A stretch of DNA of 64,000 nt from Luteolibacter ambystomatis (lineage in GTDB: Bacteria; Verrucomicrobiota; Verrucomicrobiia; Verrucomicrobiales; Akkermansiaceae), in NCBI RefSeq assembly GCF_018137965.1, contig NZ_CP073100.1, positions 806,001 through 870,000 on the forward strand, given 5' to 3'. Positions 35,693-44,419 of the stretch are shown one piece after another (position 1 is the first letter of the stretch; the number at the start of each line of letters is the position of its first letter). The translations under genes and the position numbers were made by a program. A model generated the notes under the pieces. The model saw only the letters and a program-made list of their open reading frames with translations. It was not told the DNA's origin and did not search any database.

Positions 35693-36853
35693 ATGGGAAT
35701 TTTGTTGAAGATTGGGGCGGCGTTTTGTGTGCTGATGATCGGTCGGGCGGGAGCGGAACCCCTGTCCGTGCAGCAGGCACTTGATAGAGCCGGAGACAAC
35801 CGTCCCGTTCTGGAAGCATCCATCAAGGCCGGGCCTGAGGATGATGTGGTTTACCTGATCCGCCGTGCGTCGCAATACGATCTGGTCAACCTGACCCGGG
35901 AGCAACTGATGGAGAATGTGACCTATGCAAGGAAGGTGCATGTGGAACTTCCTTATCTGCAAGGTCGTCTGGATGATGCGATGTGGCGCGAGTGGGTATT
36001 GCCCTATCGGGTGTTGGACGAGGATCTGGACCTGTGGAGAAAGCGGTTTCATGATACCCTGATGCCGCTGGCGGCCGGGAAGCATACGACCGCGGAGGTG
36101 GCGGATGCGCTGTTCGATTGGATGTGGGGGCCGGATGACAACCGCAGGGTGAAGTTCGGTGTGTCCGAATTCCGCACCAAGTCCGCTGCCCAAACCTTGG
36201 AGGTGGGGGAGGGCGCGTGTCGTGAAATGAATCTCCTCTTTGTCGCCATGCTGAGGTCCGTCGGCATACCCGCGAGACACTGCACGGTGGGCTGGTGGTA
36301 TCAAATCGATGAACGTCATTTCTACTGCGAGTACTGGGATGCTCAGGAAAAGAAGTGGTGCGCGACCGACGCCTCCGACCGGCAGGGCCGGAGATTCTCC
36401 CTGCCGAAGGCTGAAGTGGCGAGTGGACGATGGAAGCCGTTGGTGGCGTATGTCCATCCGGCCTACCCGGAGGAACGGGATATCTACGGAAGGAACCTGT
36501 GGGAGGGACGCGAGAGCGCGCTGGATCAACTCATCTCCCGGCGAACCATGGCAGTACAGGAAGAAACCCCGGCGAAAAATCCGGTCTATACGGCCTATGT
36601 CTGGAACAGCGGGTCCTGGAGGCCGGTGGCCGTCACACGGAAGAGTGGCGATGGCGCGCGGTTTTCGTTCGCGGATCTCTCAAGCACGACGCGCCCGGTG
36701 CTGGTGACCGCATGCGAGGATGGGAAGTACCAATGGGGGTTCACGGGCATTCCGGCGGATGGAGACGTCGTCAGGTTGAGAGGGACCGGAGCCGCCGGCA
36801 GGTTGGCATGGCCTCTTTCCCTGGAAGATTCGTTTAAAGGAGGACTGCGATGA
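35693..36853 (+). CDS. Exported transglutaminase-like cysteine protease-fold protein
   Basis: A 386-residue protein with signal peptide (MGILLKIGAAFCVLMIGRAG). The central transglutaminase-like core has a complete triad: Cys176 in VGEGACREMNLLFVAMLRS, His209 in ERHFYCEYWD and Asp226 in WCATDASD; GIPARH follows the Cys helix as in the family. The last ~90 residues look like a beta-rich add-on domain (VYTAYVWNSGSWRPVAVTRK). The ATG at 35693 is chosen for the signal peptide; the frame is open from 35636. The stop overlaps the next start (ATGA), so translation is coupled to the paralogue. Confidence 0.85.
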   Translation: MGILLKIGAAFCVLMIGRAGAEPLSVQQALDRAGDNRPVLEASIKAGPEDDVVYLIRRASQYDLVNLTREQLMENVTYARKVHVELPYLQGRLDDAMWREWVLPYRVLDEDLDLWRKRFHDTLMPLAAGKHTTAEVADALFDWMWGPDDNRRVKFGVSEFRTKSAAQTLEVGEGACREMNLLFVAMLRSVGIPARHCTVGWWYQIDERHFYCEYWDAQEKKWCATDASDRQGRRFSLPKAEVASGRWKPLVAYVHPAYPEERDIYGRNLWEGRESALDQLISRRTMAVQEETPAKNPVYTAYVWNSGSWRPVAVTRKSGDGARFSFADLSSTTRPVLVTACEDGKYQWGFTGIPADGDVVRLRGTGAAGRLAWPLSLEDSFKGGLR

Positions 36854-37947
36854 AAAGGTATGCCTTCGGCGTTTGTGTGTTAGGCATGGGTTGCTTGGCA
36901 TCCGTGGCGGAGGCTTCGTTTGATGACGGCACCACTGCCCATGACCGCGCGAAGATTTATGAATTTCTGGACAAGGTGGAGACCGCTGTCGGGATCAAGG
37001 AATTTGAAACCGTTCCTTATGAACGCGCGAAGCACCTTGCGGAAAGCCTCGGGAACCTCGACCGCTTGTCATTGCCTCCACGGGTGTTCCTGGATCATCT
37101 GAAGACGGTGGAATCGGGGAAAAGCAGATTTTACCGCCAGCAGCCGCTTGCACCGGAACAGGTGGATGACTATCTGCTGCCCATGCGGCTCCGCTATGAG
37201 CATGCTTCCCATCAGGAATGGATGGTGGAACTCGCCGGCAAATTCCGTCCGCTTGTCAAAGAAGGGACCGGTGTGGACGAAGCCGCTGTCTTGATCACCC
37301 GTTGGATTTCAGACCACCTCAAGGTGATAGGGCCGACACGCGCCTATCGGATTCCCGTGTGCGGTGATCTGGATCCGATGACGGTCCTGAGAGGAAAAGC
37401 CGGGACGGAGACCGACCTTTCCATCTTTGCCGTGGCCGCTTTTCGTTCGCTTGGCATACCAGCCCGCCTTACCTGGGCTCCGGCCCTGCGGAATGAAGAT
37501 GGGGGCAAGGTTTGGATCGAGTATCTCCGCGAGAATGGAGAATGGGCGGCCTGGGCTCCGTCCTGCGGCTCCACATGTGACGGAGGGAAGGCCCTGCGTG
37601 CGGAACTGAATGGAAAGCTCGTGTTCGTTCTCACGAACCCCGAAGCGCCCCTGGATGTCACCGGGGCCTACGCGCCAATGGTGGAACTGCGTTTTGAATC
37701 CGCCCAGCAGGATACCACCGCGTGCATCCTGGTACCCGGCTCCACCGGTCTGGCTCCCGCCGGCGGTCTGGAGTCGGATGGGATCAAGCCGGGCCACGGT
37801 ATCCGTTTCGCACGTGGCGCTTCATATCTCGCAGTGACCTCCGGTGGGCGGGCATTTTTCCTGTCCTTCCTGGATCCCGGCAAAGATTGCAAAAACATTC
37901 TGGTCCGGATGGAGAACGGCTTGCCCCGAATCGAGCAGTCCCCTTAA
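36850..37947 (+). CDS. Catalytically dead transglutaminase-like paralogue, exported
   Basis: A 365-residue protein with a signal peptide (MKRYAFGVCVLGMGCLASVAEA). The core aligns with the upstream enzyme around FAVAAFRSLGIPAR (matching FVAMLRSVGIPAR), but every triad position is changed: Glu187 replaces Cys, Lys220 replaces His and Ala236 replaces Asp. It cannot use the family mechanism, so a binding or regulatory role beside the intact enzyme is likely. The C-terminal beta-rich region (TACILVPGSTGLAP to FFLSFLDPGKDCKNI) corresponds to the add-on domain upstream. It starts within the previous stop codon. Confidence 0.82.
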   Translation: MKRYAFGVCVLGMGCLASVAEASFDDGTTAHDRAKIYEFLDKVETAVGIKEFETVPYERAKHLAESLGNLDRLSLPPRVFLDHLKTVESGKSRFYRQQPLAPEQVDDYLLPMRLRYEHASHQEWMVELAGKFRPLVKEGTGVDEAAVLITRWISDHLKVIGPTRAYRIPVCGDLDPMTVLRGKAGTETDLSIFAVAAFRSLGIPARLTWAPALRNEDGGKVWIEYLRENGEWAAWAPSCGSTCDGGKALRAELNGKLVFVLTNPEAPLDVTGAYAPMVELRFESAQQDTTACILVPGSTGLAPAGGLESDGIKPGHGIRFARGASYLAVTSGGRAFFLSFLDPGKDCKNILVRMENGLPRIEQSP

Positions 37948-37981
37948 GTGCCGGTGGATAGATTGTGCCATTCCTGATATC

Positions 37982-39775
37982 ATGAAACCGTATTCCAAGC
38001 TTTTTGTCTCCGTGCTGTCGCTTTCCCTCATGGGGGCGTCATGCCGGAAGAGTGATTCCACCGCCTCCGGTGAGGGAAAAGGCGGTGACGCTTCCGTTCC
38101 CGAGCTCCGCTCCAAGGCCAAGGCTCCCGCCGAACCCTCGAAGCTCCTCAAGGTGAATTGGGAGAGAGGCATCGCCCAAGCCCTGTCCGCACAGCTGGGC
38201 AAGCCCGCGTCCGACATGACCGAAGCGGATGCGCAGTCCATCACCAACCTGAATATCGACAAGAAGGACCTCGTAAGTCTGATGGGGCTGGAGAACCTTG
38301 TGAACCTCCGCACATTGTCCGCGAACGGGAACCGCATCTCCGAGCTTCGCCCTTTGCTCGCGTTGAAGCAACTCGAGACGTTGAAACTCAATGGCAATCA
38401 GATTTCCGACATCAGCGCGCTGGCGGAAATGGGCAGCCTCAAGAGTATCGAGCTGGAAAACAACGACATCGTGAAGATTGATGCGTTGGCGAAAATACCC
38501 AATCTCCAGCAGCTTTTTCTCTCCGGCAACCAGATCACCGATCTCACGCCGGTCTATTCCCTCTCTTCCCTTACCTTCCTCTCAGCCTCCCACAACAATC
38601 TGGCGACTCTGCCGACGGTGAAGCCCGGGGAAAACCTGATCTCGCTGGATGTCACCTACAACCGCCTGCAAATCGAGGACGGTTCCGCGGCGAAAAACCA
38701 GATCGATGGAGCGCGCAACAAATCCCGGCTCCGCTATCGTCCGCAGCGGGATCCGATTGTGGACGATGGGTACCTTGAGATTGCCCTGCGGAAAGAATTG
38801 AAGAAGCCGTTCGGTGCCTTGGCTGCCGAAGAACTCTCCCAGTTGCAGACTCTCGTCATCCCGGAAAGCAATATCCGTTCCCTCAAGGGGCTGGAGTATG
38901 CCGTCAATCTCAAGACCATCAACATCCGGCGCTCCAAGGTGACGGACATCGCACCATTGGCCGATCTGAAGGAGTTGCGCAATGTGGACATCAACAGCTC
39001 GCGGGTGACGGACATCTCGCCTTTGGCGGGGCTGCCCAAGCTTGTTGTTCTCCAGGTCGGGGGGCTGAAACATCTCGATCTCCAGCTCCTCGTCGCCTGC
39101 CCCGCATTGACGATTCTGGAGGCGAAGGATTGCGGTCTGGAGAATCTCAACGGCGTAGCGGCCATCCGCACGCTCACCACCATCGACGTGACCTCCAATC
39201 CCGCGCGCACCATCGCTCCGATCTGCCAGTTGCAGGATTTGAAGGTGCTCGATATCAAAGGCACCCGCTTTCAGGACATCGAGTTGCTGGGTGAGATGAA
39301 AAACCTCAACCGCCTGGTCGTGTCCTTTTGCGATCTGAAGGACATCGGCTGGGTGTCCAATCTCAAGGCATTGAAGGCCTTGAACGTATCGAACAATCCC
39401 ATCGGTGAGTTCTCGCCGGTCGCGGCATTGGAGGAGCTTCAGGAATTCCGTGCGTCCGAGACGGGCATGTCGGATCTGTCTCCTTTGAAAGCACTGGCGA
39501 AGCTGGAGGTGATCGAACTGAAGGGGAACCGCATCTCGGATCTCTCGCCTTTGTCCTCGCTCCAGGGCGTGAGACGTCTGGATATTTCCCAGAACGCGGT
39601 GTCCAATGCCAAGCCGATCTCCGGGTTCACCAAACTCCAGGCGTTGAATGTCGCGGCAAATCCCATCGCAAATTCCCGCGATCTTCCTCCCTTGAAAGGA
39701 AATACAAAGCCTGCTCCGGGGGCAGGTCCCATGCCGGCGGCGAATGCGGTGGCTCCTCCTGCCGTGGACGAATAA
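37982..39775 (+). CDS. Leucine-rich-repeat lipoprotein (internalin-like repeats)
   Basis: A 597-residue protein with a lipoprotein signal peptide (lipobox LMGASC, Cys about 20). From about residue 75 to 560 it holds roughly twenty 22-residue leucine-rich repeats of the SDS22/internalin kind, for example LKQLETLKLNGNQISDISAL and LAKLEVIELKGNRISDLSPL, interrupted once (about 235-290) by a non-repeat linker. The C-terminus is Pro/Ala-rich. It probably presents a curved protein-binding surface outside the inner membrane. The start is the ATG at 37982; the frame is open upstream to 37844 but without a signal. It follows the transglutaminase pair by 34 bases. Confidence 0.88.
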   Translation: MKPYSKLFVSVLSLSLMGASCRKSDSTASGEGKGGDASVPELRSKAKAPAEPSKLLKVNWERGIAQALSAQLGKPASDMTEADAQSITNLNIDKKDLVSLMGLENLVNLRTLSANGNRISELRPLLALKQLETLKLNGNQISDISALAEMGSLKSIELENNDIVKIDALAKIPNLQQLFLSGNQITDLTPVYSLSSLTFLSASHNNLATLPTVKPGENLISLDVTYNRLQIEDGSAAKNQIDGARNKSRLRYRPQRDPIVDDGYLEIALRKELKKPFGALAAEELSQLQTLVIPESNIRSLKGLEYAVNLKTINIRRSKVTDIAPLADLKELRNVDINSSRVTDISPLAGLPKLVVLQVGGLKHLDLQLLVACPALTILEAKDCGLENLNGVAAIRTLTTIDVTSNPARTIAPICQLQDLKVLDIKGTRFQDIELLGEMKNLNRLVVSFCDLKDIGWVSNLKALKALNVSNNPIGEFSPVAALEELQEFRASETGMSDLSPLKALAKLEVIELKGNRISDLSPLSSLQGVRRLDISQNAVSNAKPISGFTKLQALNVAANPIANSRDLPPLKGNTKPAPGAGPMPAANAVAPPAVDE

Positions 39776-39825
39776 CGAGTGGGGGGAGGCTTGACGAAGC
39801 GGGGCGGCGCATCCGCGCCATCCCG

Positions 39826-40992
39826 CTATTTCCGAGCTGTCACGGCAAGACGGGCAAACCCCGCATCTTCGCGGTCAAACCGGCTGAACGCCGCTTCCGC
39901 GAGAGTCTCCACCAGCATGCCCTCGTCATAGACGAAGGCATGCTTGTGCATCCAATGGTTGAGTACGAACGCGGGGGCATAAACCGGAGCTCCTGTGGAA
40001 CCGTTGGCTACAGGCAGATGCTTGTCCATGTAGTCCACGACATAGCGTTCCGCGTCCTCGCTTTGCATTTCCAGCAGTTGGGAAGCCGCGCCGAGATCAT
40101 GGGTCAGGACCTTCAGGGTGCCTCCCGGGCGGATCACCCGGTAACACTCTGTTGCCACCTGCATAGCCTCAGCCGGTTCGAAATTCTCCCAGATCCCGTC
40201 CGCTTCTATGGCGTTGAGGACCCCGTCCGGCAACTCCAGCCGCCGGTGGTTGGCGAATCCCGGGATGCTGGATAGTGCCAATGGCCCGGCCACGGGTTTG
40301 TCCGCTGCTTCCGGGGCGGGACGTTCCATCGAATAACCGAACGCTTCGAAATCGCGGGCATATTTCCTCCCGATCAGTTCGAAAGCCTCGTCATCGTAGT
40401 AGTCGGACCAGTTGTAGCTTCGCTTGCTGTTGTGGATGTGCGGGAGTTGTGCCGTGATGCCGAGATCGGCGCACAGGTGCTGCCAGTCATCCTGAAGCGA
40501 TTCGAACCTGAGAACACGGTCACAACGGATTTTGCCGGTGCTGTCCGTCAGCCAATCGGCCTGGCTCGCTCCCAGGTCATGGCTGATGTAGCCATTGAAG
40601 TCGGCCAGCCTCTTGAGATCGTCCGCCCAGGATGGTCCGGTAAAGAACGCTCTGGCTTCCGCACTCGTCCTCAGGAGATAAAACAATTCCGAGAGCGCGC
40701 GATCGTGGGGATTCCGAACAACGGTGAAGATGTAACGCCCGTCAACCTGGCCCCGGCGCTCGAAAAAGCGTATGGACTCATGTTGGATGACCTGGCTGAG
40801 GACGTCGGGCCTCTGGCCTGGAGGAGCCTTGCGCAAGCCGCCGGGAAGCCCGAAGGTGTCGAGTTGTTCCTGGGTGAAATCCTTTGGATTCTGCACGCCG
40901 GTGGCCATGGGGCTCAACGCTCGCTCGATGCTGGTTCCGGCGGTTTTGGGGATATGGATGAACAACCAAGGCTTGGGACAATCCGCGAGCAT
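39826..40992 (-). CDS. Sulfotransferase fused to a methyltransferase-remnant module
   Basis: A 388-residue cytoplasmic protein. The N-terminal ~225 residues are a PAPS-dependent sulfotransferase (family 2 type): the 5'-phosphosulfate loop FIHIPKTAGTSIERAL (residues 11-26) and the 3'-phosphate motif VVRNPHDRALSELF (91-104). The C-terminal ~145 residues resemble the second half of a class-I methyltransferase (YRVIRPGGTLKVLTHDLG, NHWMHKHAFVYDEGMLVETL), but the glycine-rich SAM motif I is not present. The same module ends the 55566-57407 protein. It probably modifies a surface or exopolysaccharide. Divergent from the M60 peptidase gene. Confidence 0.83.
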   Translation of the reverse strand: MLADCPKPWLFIHIPKTAGTSIERALSPMATGVQNPKDFTQEQLDTFGLPGGLRKAPPGQRPDVLSQVIQHESIRFFERRGQVDGRYIFTVVRNPHDRALSELFYLLRTSAEARAFFTGPSWADDLKRLADFNGYISHDLGASQADWLTDSTGKIRCDRVLRFESLQDDWQHLCADLGITAQLPHIHNSKRSYNWSDYYDDEAFELIGRKYARDFEAFGYSMERPAPEAADKPVAGPLALSSIPGFANHRRLELPDGVLNAIEADGIWENFEPAEAMQVATECYRVIRPGGTLKVLTHDLGAASQLLEMQSEDAERYVVDYMDKHLPVANGSTGAPVYAPAFVLNHWMHKHAFVYDEGMLVETLAEAAFSRFDREDAGFARLAVTARK

Positions 40993-41201
40993 CGTTCGAA
41001 ACAGGGGTGCTTAGATAACTCCCGGCAAGATGCAGAAACGGCAATGCAACGTCCACCGCTATTTCCGGGAAAGACCGGACGGAGTGATGTTGAACCGGAT
41101 CAGGCGGCCGGATGCGGCAATGGTCCTGGTGGCTTGCGGGAGGGTGGGGGAGATTTTCTTTTTGATTGCGGAGGAGTTGATGAAATCCGCTAAATGATTT
41201 C

Positions 41202-42659
41202 GTGAGGATCGGCTGGATCACAGGCTTGGTGTTGGGGATTTGTTGTGTGTCTGCGACCCATGGGGAAAGCACTTGGCTCGAGAGCCTGGAGGCGGCATCC
41301 CCCACCGCCGCGAATCCGCTCCTGATTCCCAAAGGGGATGCAGCGGGTCGTGAACGATGGGCGGAATGGATTGCGAACTATTCCACGCTGCCGGCCGACC
41401 AGGTACGCTCCAATCCTGCCGCCTCGGTGTTTCCCGGCGCGGTGAAAGGAGAGGTTGGCCGCGTGAAGGGCCGCCGGTTCGGAATCGAGCTGGATCGGGC
41501 CTACTGGCAGTTCACCGGACTTTATGCTCCTCCGGGAGAGAAGATAACGATCACGGTTTCCGGAGGCCTGCCCGCGGAGACGAAAATTCGCATCGGCTGC
41601 CATACGGATGATCTTTTCGAGACGGACCAGTGGTCACGCTTTCCCGTCATTTCGCGCGAGGTAACCCTGGCCACCGGGAAAACGGAGATCGTCAACCCGT
41701 TCGGCGGGCTGATTTACATCGATGTCCCCCGGGATGCCGGCCGGGGAGGGCGGTATCTTCCGACTCATGGCGGATGCGTCTGGCTCGACGAACATCCCGC
41801 GCGGGAACCCCGTGGGGTGCGGGAGATTCTCATCGACGGCGCCGTGGAGGCCCCACATTTCCGCTTGGGAAAAACGACTCCTGAAGAGTGGCGGAAACAA
41901 CTGCGTGATACGGGAGCACCGTGGGGCGAGTTGGAAGGCCGCAACATGAGTTTCGCACTGCCTGCGGATGTTCTCGCCAGTGTGGAGGATCCGGCGGAAT
42001 TGCTCCAATATTGGGATCGAGTGCTGGACGAAGCATGGAAATTCTCCGGTTTCCCCGGCACCCGGGGACCTACCGAACGATTCGTTCCCGATATCCAGAC
42101 CGCCGCCGGGCTTCTGCATTCGGGCTACCCGATCGTCGGCCAATATTCACATGCGCGCGAGATGGTGGATCTGGCGACGCTTCGAAGCGAAGGGAACTGG
42201 GGGCTGTTTCATGAACTGGGTCACAACCACCAGAGCGATGCGTATACGTTCGACCGCTTTGTGGAGGTCACGGTGAACCTGCATACCCTCTACTTGATGA
42301 AGGCGGTTTGCCGCAGGGAACCCGCGGAAGCGCGGTTGGGATGGGATGTCACCGCCGATCTTAGAAAATTGACCGTGGGGGATGCCGGTGTCTTCGAGCG
42401 TCTGGCGCTGTATGTGCCGCTGATCGAGGAGTTTGGGTTCGAATCATTCACCCGGACCTTCCGGACGTATTGGGTGGAAGGTGGGATGCCGGAGATGTCG
42501 GACAACCAAAAGAAGATCGACGAGTTTGTAAGGCGCTATTCGCAAGCTGTCGGCCACGATTGCAGCGGATATTTCGCCCGCGTGGGCCTGCCATGCGGCG
42601 CGCGGACTTCGGCCGGGCTTGCGAACCTGCCGAAGTTCATGCCTCCCGGATTGGAGTGA
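41202..42659 (+). CDS. M60-family (enhancin-like) metallopeptidase, exported
   Basis: A 485-residue protein with a GTG start and signal peptide (VRIGWITGLVLGICCVSATHGE). The zinc site is HELGH at about residues 337-341 within GLFHELGHNHQSDAY, followed by FVEVTVNLHTLYLM carrying the expected downstream Glu. The preceding region has an M60-type beta domain (YWQFTGLYAPPGEKITITVSGGL, GGLIYIDVPRDAGRGG). M60 peptidases of gut and soil bacteria cut heavily O-glycosylated proteins such as mucins, which fits the neighbouring glycan genes. A start at 41202 is supported by the signal peptide; no upstream ATG gives one. Confidence 0.88.
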   Translation: MRIGWITGLVLGICCVSATHGESTWLESLEAASPTAANPLLIPKGDAAGRERWAEWIANYSTLPADQVRSNPAASVFPGAVKGEVGRVKGRRFGIELDRAYWQFTGLYAPPGEKITITVSGGLPAETKIRIGCHTDDLFETDQWSRFPVISREVTLATGKTEIVNPFGGLIYIDVPRDAGRGGRYLPTHGGCVWLDEHPAREPRGVREILIDGAVEAPHFRLGKTTPEEWRKQLRDTGAPWGELEGRNMSFALPADVLASVEDPAELLQYWDRVLDEAWKFSGFPGTRGPTERFVPDIQTAAGLLHSGYPIVGQYSHAREMVDLATLRSEGNWGLFHELGHNHQSDAYTFDRFVEVTVNLHTLYLMKAVCRREPAEARLGWDVTADLRKLTVGDAGVFERLALYVPLIEEFGFESFTRTFRTYWVEGGMPEMSDNQKKIDEFVRRYSQAVGHDCSGYFARVGLPCGARTSAGLANLPKFMPPGLE

Positions 42660-42677
42660 TGGGCGCGGCCGCGGCCG

Positions 42678-43622
42678 TCACGGCTTGATGTAGACCACCT
42701 CGCTGGCCGGATTGGCCCAGGTGGCATACTCGATGTCCATCGGCATCAGCAGTGATCTCGTGTCCATGGGCACGAATGTCAGCACTCCGGAGGGAGCCAA
42801 TCTCGGATAGATCGCCAGTTGGAACCATTCGTCAAATCCGTAGTTAGGCCACAAGGTCGCATTGATGTTCTTGGTTCCATAACCGGGAAGAGTTACTTCG
42901 ATCGGCATGGTGCCGCGCCGGGCGTGCCAAGTGAATGCTTTGATCCAGGTGCTCATCGGATAGCCGCCGCGGGCTCCGAAGTGTCCGCCCAGCAAAGGAC
43001 GGTAACGAACCGTCTCCTTGATCTCGGCGTTGTAGTATCCGGGTACGCGCCAGACTCCGAGTCCGGAATCCGCCATGGCCCGCGTTCTCGCCACCTCGGA
43101 GGATGCGAAGCCCGTTCTGTCCGAATCCATGATCGTCACCAGCTTGCCCTCGTCCTCCAGGGCGAGGAACCGCCAGAAGCCGCCCGGGCAATAGCGGAGG
43201 GAAGGGCTTTTCATCAATTTGATCTCCCATCCCAACTCGATGAAGTCCGGGATCAGGAAGGCAAGGTCCGAGGCCAGATAGATCCGGAAGCAGGTTTCGG
43301 GATTCTGCTCGGCCATTTCCTTGCCATGAAAAAGGACCGGTTCCACGTAGCTTTCCCATGGCTTGAAGCGTTTGATCAATCCCAGGCGGCCTGCGGAGAT
43401 CATTCTCTCGCGCGTCGGCGTGGGCAGTTCGGGATCGCTCGCCTGGGTATGCTTCCAGAAGAGGGTCATGCTTGCGATCTCCGGCTTGTCCGGCTGGGGG
43501 TTGATGGTTTCCGCCACTCCGAACCATTCCTCCAGCTCTTCGAGTTCCGCTGCGGTCGCGTTTTCTTCGAATTCAGCGATGAGATCGTCGCTCAGGTAGG
43601 GGAATACTTCAGTCCAGCTCAT
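42678..43622 (-). CDS. Putative glycosyltransferase-like protein of the surface-glycan region
   Basis: A 314-residue soluble protein. An acidic N-terminus (LSDDLIAEFEENATAAELEELEEWF) is followed by a nucleotide-sugar-enzyme-like core: FRIYLASDLAFLIPDFIELGWEIKLM, GGFWRFLALEDEGKLVTIMDSDR and RVPGYYNAEI. The MDSDR segment resembles the metal-binding Asp-x-Asp of glycosyltransferases. I cannot name the family. The start at 43622 is chosen because the upstream part of the open frame is Pro/Arg-rich and unlike protein. It converges on the M60 gene, with 18 bases between stops. Confidence 0.6.
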   Translation of the reverse strand: MSWTEVFPYLSDDLIAEFEENATAAELEELEEWFGVAETINPQPDKPEIASMTLFWKHTQASDPELPTPTRERMISAGRLGLIKRFKPWESYVEPVLFHGKEMAEQNPETCFRIYLASDLAFLIPDFIELGWEIKLMKSPSLRYCPGGFWRFLALEDEGKLVTIMDSDRTGFASSEVARTRAMADSGLGVWRVPGYYNAEIKETVRYRPLLGGHFGARGGYPMSTWIKAFTWHARRGTMPIEVTLPGYGTKNINATLWPNYGFDEWFQLAIYPRLAPSGVLTFVPMDTRSLLMPMDIEYATWANPASEVVYIKP

Positions 43623-43894
43623 GAGATGGCGTTGGGTTTTGGCTGCATCCGGCGCAGGATGTTCCGGCCTTCGGGGACGGGTTTCCGCGGACACATGTCG
43701 TGTGCCCGATTCCATGCCAAGGCGGGAGTGGTGGCAAGTATGGAAGCAGCGGAAGATTGAGGGAAAAACGGGTCAGAGTGATGGTATAAAATCGGCCAGA
43801 GATTTTTTTGCGGGAATGATTAGATTAATGTTGATGTGTCTTGTTTGTCCTGTCATCTACGGCGTCGCGATCTTGTTAAAGCCAACCTGAGCAT

Positions 43895-44221
43895 ATGGAA
43901 ACGACTCGAAGAAATTTTGTTAAAAGAGCCATCGCCGGAACCATCGTCGCGGCGACGCCGCTGGCCATGACCGGACTGGTTGCCGCCCACGGTGCGCCGA
44001 CCCCGACGCCTTCGCGCAATCCGAAGCCCGGCGATCCCTTCGATACCACCGCGCCGCCCACCACTACCAACACGAGCACTGAGGGGCCAACCACCGCAAC
44101 GACCGCCCCTGTGACCGACCCCGTTACCACCGATTTCACGACCGAGCCGGTTGTGACGACCGAGCCGCCGGGGCAGACGACCATGCCGCCGACCACGATG
44201 TTCACGACTTGGAATGGATAA
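43895..44221 (+). CDS. Small Thr/Pro-rich twin-arginine-type exported protein
   Basis: A 108-residue protein. The N-terminus METTRRNFVKRAIAGTIVAATPLAMTG carries a twin-arginine-like motif (TRRNFVK) and a hydrophobic stretch ending in a likely cleavage site near AAHGA. The mature ~75 residues are nearly all Thr, Pro and small residues (PTTTNTSTEGPTTATTAPVT), with the pattern of a mucin-like or cell-surface stalk. No family was recognised. It has its own strong terminator 36 bases downstream, so it is probably expressed as a single gene. Its composition makes it a good candidate for O-glycosylation or M60 substrate, as speculation. Confidence 0.7.
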   Translation: METTRRNFVKRAIAGTIVAATPLAMTGLVAAHGAPTPTPSRNPKPGDPFDTTAPPTTTNTSTEGPTTATTAPVTDPVTTDFTTEPVVTTEPPGQTTMPPTTMFTTWNG

Positions 44222-44256
44222 GATCGGCCTTCCAAATCGCTAGAGATATCAAAATG

Positions 44257-44288
44257 ATCCCCCGGGCTTCGGTCCGGGGGATTTTTTA
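44257..44288 (+). terminator. Rho-independent terminator (UUCG loop)
   Basis: ATCCCCCGG-GC-TTCG-GT-CCGGGGGAT followed by TTTTTTA. The 11-bp stem closes on a cUUCGg tetraloop (44267-44272), with one G-U pair, and a U-tract at 44282-44287. A textbook intrinsic terminator ending the small Thr-rich gene. Confidence 0.9.
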
Positions 44289-44419
44289 TGCCACACGAGG
44301 ATTGTCCTCCTGGATCTCCACCGCGAGTGGATGTGACTGAAATTCAGCCGGAGGCAAGAATCTCCGATTCGCGGGAGTCGTGGGAATGCGTCCCTCCGGT
44401 TTTCCTTCCGGAGCCGGTT

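Noticed and set aside
38160..39700. Repetitive DNA resembling a direct-repeat array
   Set aside because: The periodicity comes from leucine-rich repeats in the protein; repeats diverge and there are no spacers as in CRISPR.
43621..43890. 89-codon open frame with a hydrophobic C-terminal stretch
   Set aside because: Starts opposite the start of the 42678-43622 gene, has no family features, and the hydrophobic part comes from the AT-rich promoter region of the next gene.
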